Shown here piece by piece: positions 61,127-64,000 of a DNA stretch of 64,000 nucleotides. This DNA is from Aquamicrobium aerolatum DSM 21857 (GTDB lineage Bacteria; Pseudomonadota; Alphaproteobacteria; Rhizobiales; Rhizobiaceae). A program made the position numbers and the translations under genes. The notes beneath the pieces were generated by a model. It searched no databases, was not told the origin of the DNA, and worked only from the letters and a program-made list of their open reading frames with translations. Positions within the stretch are counted from its first letter, which is position 1. Every line of letters begins with the position of its first letter. The stretch lies in the NCBI RefSeq assembly GCF_900113935.1, contig NZ_FORF01000003.1, forward strand, positions 27,084 through 91,083, read 5' to 3'.

Positions 61127-61989
61127 TGATGAAGGCGGGGGCGCGCATTGCACTTGTGACAGTGGCAATCGCGCTTGCCTCGCTTGCAAGCTTTCACCCG
61201 GCGCGGGCGGAGGATGCGCCGCGCCGGGTTGTTTCGATCAATGTCTGCACCGACCAGATGGCGATGTTGATTGCCGATCCCGAGCAGCTCCATTCGGTGT
61301 CGTTTCTGGCCGCCGATGATGGCAGCTCGGTGATGACGGCGCAGGCGCGAAATCATGTGCTCAACCATGCGCAGGCCGAAGAAATCTCGCTGATGCAGCC
61401 GGATCTCGTCCTTGGTGGAACCTTCACGTCGCCCGCCACCGTGCAGATGTTGCGGCGGCTCGGGTTCCGGGTGGAGCTTTTCGCGCCGGAAGCCGACTTT
61501 GACGATATCCGCGTCAATCTGCGCCGCATCGGCGATCTGCTCGGGCATCGCGACCGCGCCGAGGCGCTGGTGGCAAAGATGGACGCAGCGCTGGACGAAG
61601 CGTCGGCGGGCGGCGCGCAAGGCGTAAGCGTCGCGATGTATTCGTCCAACAATTACACCTCCGGCAAGGGCTCGCTGAGCGATGCGGTGATCAAGGCAGC
61701 CGGAATGAGCAATATCGCCGACCGGCTTGGCATTGTCGGCATCGGGCAGGTGCCGCTGGAGACGCTGGTGCTGGCACAGCCGGACCTGGTGGTGGTCGGC
61801 GAGCAGCGCTTTGAAGCGCCGGCGCTGGCGCAGCAGAATTTCGTCCATCCCGCCTTTGCCGCCATTGCGCCGCCCGACCGGCTGGTCGAAATTCCGGGAC
61901 GTTACTGGGTCTGCGGCGCGCCGTTCACCGTCGATGCGGTGCGCATGCTGCGGCAGGCCGCGGCGCGTTACAAGGAAATGCATCCATGA
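61126..61989 (+). CDS. btuF: Cobalamin ABC transporter substrate-binding protein
   Basis: A 287-residue periplasmic protein of the helical-backbone type. The signal ends about residue 28 (PARAED), and the core begins RRVVSINVCTDQMAMLIAD. An ABC_SBP_8-type fold is supported by the PDLVLGGTFTSPATVQMLRRLGF and PLETLVLAQPDLVVVGEQ halves. It binds B12 delivered by BtuB and passes it to BtuCD. It overlaps btuC by 4 bp. Confidence 0.9.
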   Translation: MMKAGARIALVTVAIALASLASFHPARAEDAPRRVVSINVCTDQMAMLIADPEQLHSVSFLAADDGSSVMTAQARNHVLNHAQAEEISLMQPDLVLGGTFTSPATVQMLRRLGFRVELFAPEADFDDIRVNLRRIGDLLGHRDRAEALVAKMDAALDEASAGGAQGVSVAMYSSNNYTSGKGSLSDAVIKAAGMSNIADRLGIVGIGQVPLETLVLAQPDLVVVGEQRFEAPALAQQNFVHPAFAAIAPPDRLVEIPGRYWVCGAPFTVDAVRMLRQAAARYKEMHP

Positions 61990-62987
61990 GCGAGCAGGCG
62001 CGTTTTGCCACGGTCCTCGTGGTGCTCGGCATTGCGGTGGCGGTGCTGTTCGTCCTGTCGCTGACGACGGGACCGGCGCAGTCGGGGATTGCGGCAGGCA
62101 TATCCGCGCTGCTGTCAGGCGACGAGGGCGCGCTGTCTCTGGTGATGCGCGAAATCCGCCTGCCACGCGCGGTGCTCGGGCTGATGATCGGCGCGACGCT
62201 TGGCCTGTCCGGCGCGGTGCTGCAGGGCTATCTGCGCAATCCGCTGGCGGAGCCTGGCCTCCTTGGCATCAGCGCCTCGGCATCGCTCGGTGCGGTGCTG
62301 ACGATCTATACCGGTCTGTCGCTGACCTTTCCCCTGGCGCTGCCGCTGGCGGCGCTGGCGGGTGCGCTGTGCGCCGTGCTGGTGGTGCGCGCGATGGCGG
62401 GCGCGAGCGGCGGTACGTTGACGATCATTCTCGCCGGCATTGCCGTGTCGGCCTTTGCCGGGGCGATGACGTCGCTGGCGCTGAACCTGTCGCCCAACCC
62501 GTTTGCGGCGCTCGAAATCGTGTTCTGGATGCTGGGCTCTTTGACCGACCGCTCAATGACTCATCTCTGGCTCGCCGCGCCGTTCATGCTGGTTGGCTGG
62601 GCGATGCTGGCGCTGGTGGCGCGTCCGCTCGATCTTCTGACGCTCGGCGAGGACGCGGCGGCAAGCCTGGGCGTCAACCTGCGCCAGGTGCAGTTTCTGG
62701 CGGTGACCGGCACGGCGGCAAGCGTTGGCGCGGCAACGGCGGTGGCGGGCGCCATCGGCTTCATTGGGCTGATCGTGCCGCATGTGTTGCGCCCGCTGGT
62801 CGGGGCGCTGCCCTCGCGGCTGTTACCGGCCAGCGCGCTCGGCGGTGCGGCAGTGCTGCTTGCAGCCGACATTGCGGTGCGGGTGCTGGCGCCGGGGCGC
62901 GACCTGAAGCTCGGCGTGCTGACGGCGCTGGTCGGGGCACCGTTCTTCCTGTGGCTGGTGTGGCGGACACGGAGGCAGATGCTGTGA
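61986..62987 (+). CDS. btuC: Cobalamin ABC transporter permease
   Basis: A 333-residue FecCD-family permease with about ten helices. It has RLPRAVLGLMIGATLGLSGAVLQGYLRNPLAEPGLLGIS, the cytoplasmic coupling segment GFIGLIVPHVLRPLVG and the C-terminal LKLGVLTALVGAPFFLWLVW. The start overlaps btuF (ATGA). Confidence 0.93.
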   Translation: MSEQARFATVLVVLGIAVAVLFVLSLTTGPAQSGIAAGISALLSGDEGALSLVMREIRLPRAVLGLMIGATLGLSGAVLQGYLRNPLAEPGLLGISASASLGAVLTIYTGLSLTFPLALPLAALAGALCAVLVVRAMAGASGGTLTIILAGIAVSAFAGAMTSLALNLSPNPFAALEIVFWMLGSLTDRSMTHLWLAAPFMLVGWAMLALVARPLDLLTLGEDAAASLGVNLRQVQFLAVTGTAASVGAATAVAGAIGFIGLIVPHVLRPLVGALPSRLLPASALGGAAVLLAADIAVRVLAPGRDLKLGVLTALVGAPFFLWLVWRTRRQML

Positions 62988-63781
62988 CGATACTGGATGT
63001 GGCCGATCTGCGCGCCAGCCTTGGCGGCCAGGAAGTGCTCAAGGGCGTGTCACTGCGCGTCGGGGCGGGCGAATTTGTCGGGCTGATCGGGCCGAATGGC
63101 GCGGGCAAGTCGACGCTGCTGCGCGCGGTGCTGGGGCTGACCCGCTCGACCGGCACGGTGACGATCGACGGACGCGCGGCGCGCGAGCTGAACGCGCGGG
63201 CGCGGGCGCGAAAAATCTCCTATCTGCCGCAGGAGCGCGAGATCGCCTGGCCGGTGAGCGTCGAGCGGCTGGTGGCGCTCGGCCGCGCGCCGCATCTGCC
63301 GCCGTTCAGCCGCCGTAGCGCCAGCGACGATGCGGCGGTGCGCGAAGCGATGGCGCGCATGGAGGTCGGGGAGTTTGCTGACCGCGAGGCGACAAAGCTG
63401 TCAGGTGGCGAAAAGGCGCGGGTGCTGATTGCCCGCGCGCTGGCACAGGGCGCGCCGCTGATGCTCGCCGATGAGCCGACGGCAGGGCTCGACCCGGCGC
63501 ACCAGATCACGCTGATGCGGATCTTTGCCGGTCTGGCGCAGGAAGGCGGAAGCGTCGTTGCCTGCCTGCACGATCTGGGCCTGGCGGCGCGCTGGTGCAC
63601 GCGGCTGGTGCTGCTCGACAAGGGCAGGATCGTCGCCGATGGCGCGCCCGATGAGGTGCTGACGGCGCAGACCCTGCGCAGCGTCTACAATATCGAGGCG
63701 CATCTGGGCAGCATCGACGGACGGCAAATGGTGTATCCGCTGGATTTGGCGGAAGGAGTGGTGAGGGGAGTAAGGGAGTAG
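62984..63781 (+). CDS. btuD: Cobalamin ABC transporter ATP-binding protein
   Basis: A 265-residue nucleotide-binding protein. It has Walker A GPNGAGKST, Q-loop YLPQEREIAWPVSVE, signature LSGGEKARVLIARAL, Walker B LMLADEPTAGLD and the H-loop CLHD. Start is a GTG at 62984 overlapping the btuC stop (GTGA); the frame is open far upstream inside btuF and btuC but is not coding there. The last residues (VVRGVRE) are encoded by purine-rich repeat-like DNA, so the tail may be remodelled. Confidence 0.93.
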   Translation: MTILDVADLRASLGGQEVLKGVSLRVGAGEFVGLIGPNGAGKSTLLRAVLGLTRSTGTVTIDGRAARELNARARARKISYLPQEREIAWPVSVERLVALGRAPHLPPFSRRSASDDAAVREAMARMEVGEFADREATKLSGGEKARVLIARALAQGAPLMLADEPTAGLDPAHQITLMRIFAGLAQEGGSVVACLHDLGLAARWCTRLVLLDKGRIVADGAPDEVLTAQTLRSVYNIEAHLGSIDGRQMVYPLDLAEGVVRGVRE

Positions 63782-64000
63782 GGGAAAAGGGGAAGGGACG
63801 AGAGGCGAGGGAAATAGGGAATGGGCAATCGGCAGCGGAAATTGGATTGACGTTGACGGCAGCGGGAGACAGCACTTTCCTACTTTCCTACTTCCCTACT
63901 TCCCTACTTCCCTACTTCCCTACTTCCCTACTTCCCTATCTGGCCTTCTACGCCTTTTTCCCCCTGCCTACTCCCTATTGCCTACTGCCCCCTTCACACC
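63782..64000. repeat. Low-complexity tract with 8-bp tandem repeats after btuD
   Basis: A purine-rich part (GGGGAAAAGGGGAAGGG, AGGGAATGGGCAATCGGCAG) is followed by eight tandem copies of CTTCCCTA at 63875-63938 (the first two read CTTTCCTA). A pyrimidine-rich part (CCCCCTGCCTACTCCCTATT) follows and is complementary in type to the first. No gene is seen. The tract runs off the window end. Confidence 0.85.

Noticed and set aside
61727..62983. A long N-terminal extension of btuD
   Set aside because: The frame is merely open inside btuF and btuC; the btuD family starts at the GTG at 62984, which overlaps the btuC stop.
63875..63938. A CRISPR-like array
   Set aside because: Units are 8 bp with no spacers; this is a simple tandem repeat.

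Overview
This window is high-GC, gene-dense chromosomal DNA from an alphaproteobacterium, most likely of the order Hyphomicrobiales (Rhizobiales). Genus cannot be fixed from sequence alone, but the gene set looks like a Phyllobacteriaceae/Brucellaceae-type genome. The reasons are the mdh-sucCDAB-lpd cluster, a haem-PAS FixL with FixJ and FixK, an Omp19-type protease-inhibitor lipoprotein, an IalB-family protein, a CenR-like regulator followed by a cyclic-nucleotide-binding protein, a mitofilin (Mic60)-type gene inside the hem cluster, and several interspersed palindromic repeat families. There are no phage genes, transposases, CRISPR arrays, tRNA or rRNA genes that I can see. This is core genome, not an island.

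Layout. 1-5.2 kb: end of the succinate dehydrogenase operon (sdhA fragment, sdhB), a frameshifted DUF2332 gene, then ispZ and ftsY on the minus strand. 5.2-8.5 kb (minus): mtaB, dapF and a metallo-beta-lactamase-fold hydrolase. 8.7-10.5 kb: omp19-like lipoprotein and zapE. 10.9-19.8 kb: the TCA-cycle run mdh, sucC, sucD, sucA, sucB, lpd. 19.9-22.3 kb (minus): ffh, chorismate mutase, rpsP. 22.7-30.8 kb: lytic transglycosylase, argG, a secreted orphan, a LysE exporter, rlmN with a small membrane protein, an IalB-like protein, YkvA, and a tyrosine phosphatase. 30.8-35.8 kb: phhB, thpR, and the divergent tesA / ybbA-ybbP pair. 36-41.2 kb: Bax-inhibitor-1 protein, a universal stress protein, and the oxygen-response block fixK, a lone receiver, fixL and fixJ. 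41.3-48.6 kb: an MFS exporter facing a minus-strand cluster hemC-hemD-mic60-hemY-terB-amidotransferase. 48.7-52.2 kb: tsaD-gpsA-yciI-EVE-methyltransferase. 52.3-58.7 kb: L,D-transpeptidase, cenR-like regulator with a cNMP-binding protein, xthA, lolA, ftsK. 58.9-63.8 kb: a cobalamin riboswitch and btuB-btuF-btuC-btuD. The window ends in a low-complexity, tandem-repeat tract.

The most interesting region is 37.8-41.2 kb. FixL keeps the haem-ligand and oxygen-sensing residues. A TACGTAG-type FixJ element ahead of fixK lies inside the 3' end of a small receiver-like gene. An FNR/FixK-type box lies between that receiver gene and fixL. Together these suggest a compact FixLJ-FixK loop with a FixT-like feedback protein. 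The second notable item is an interspersed palindromic repeat that is translated in frame inside the acidic N-terminal region of FtsY.
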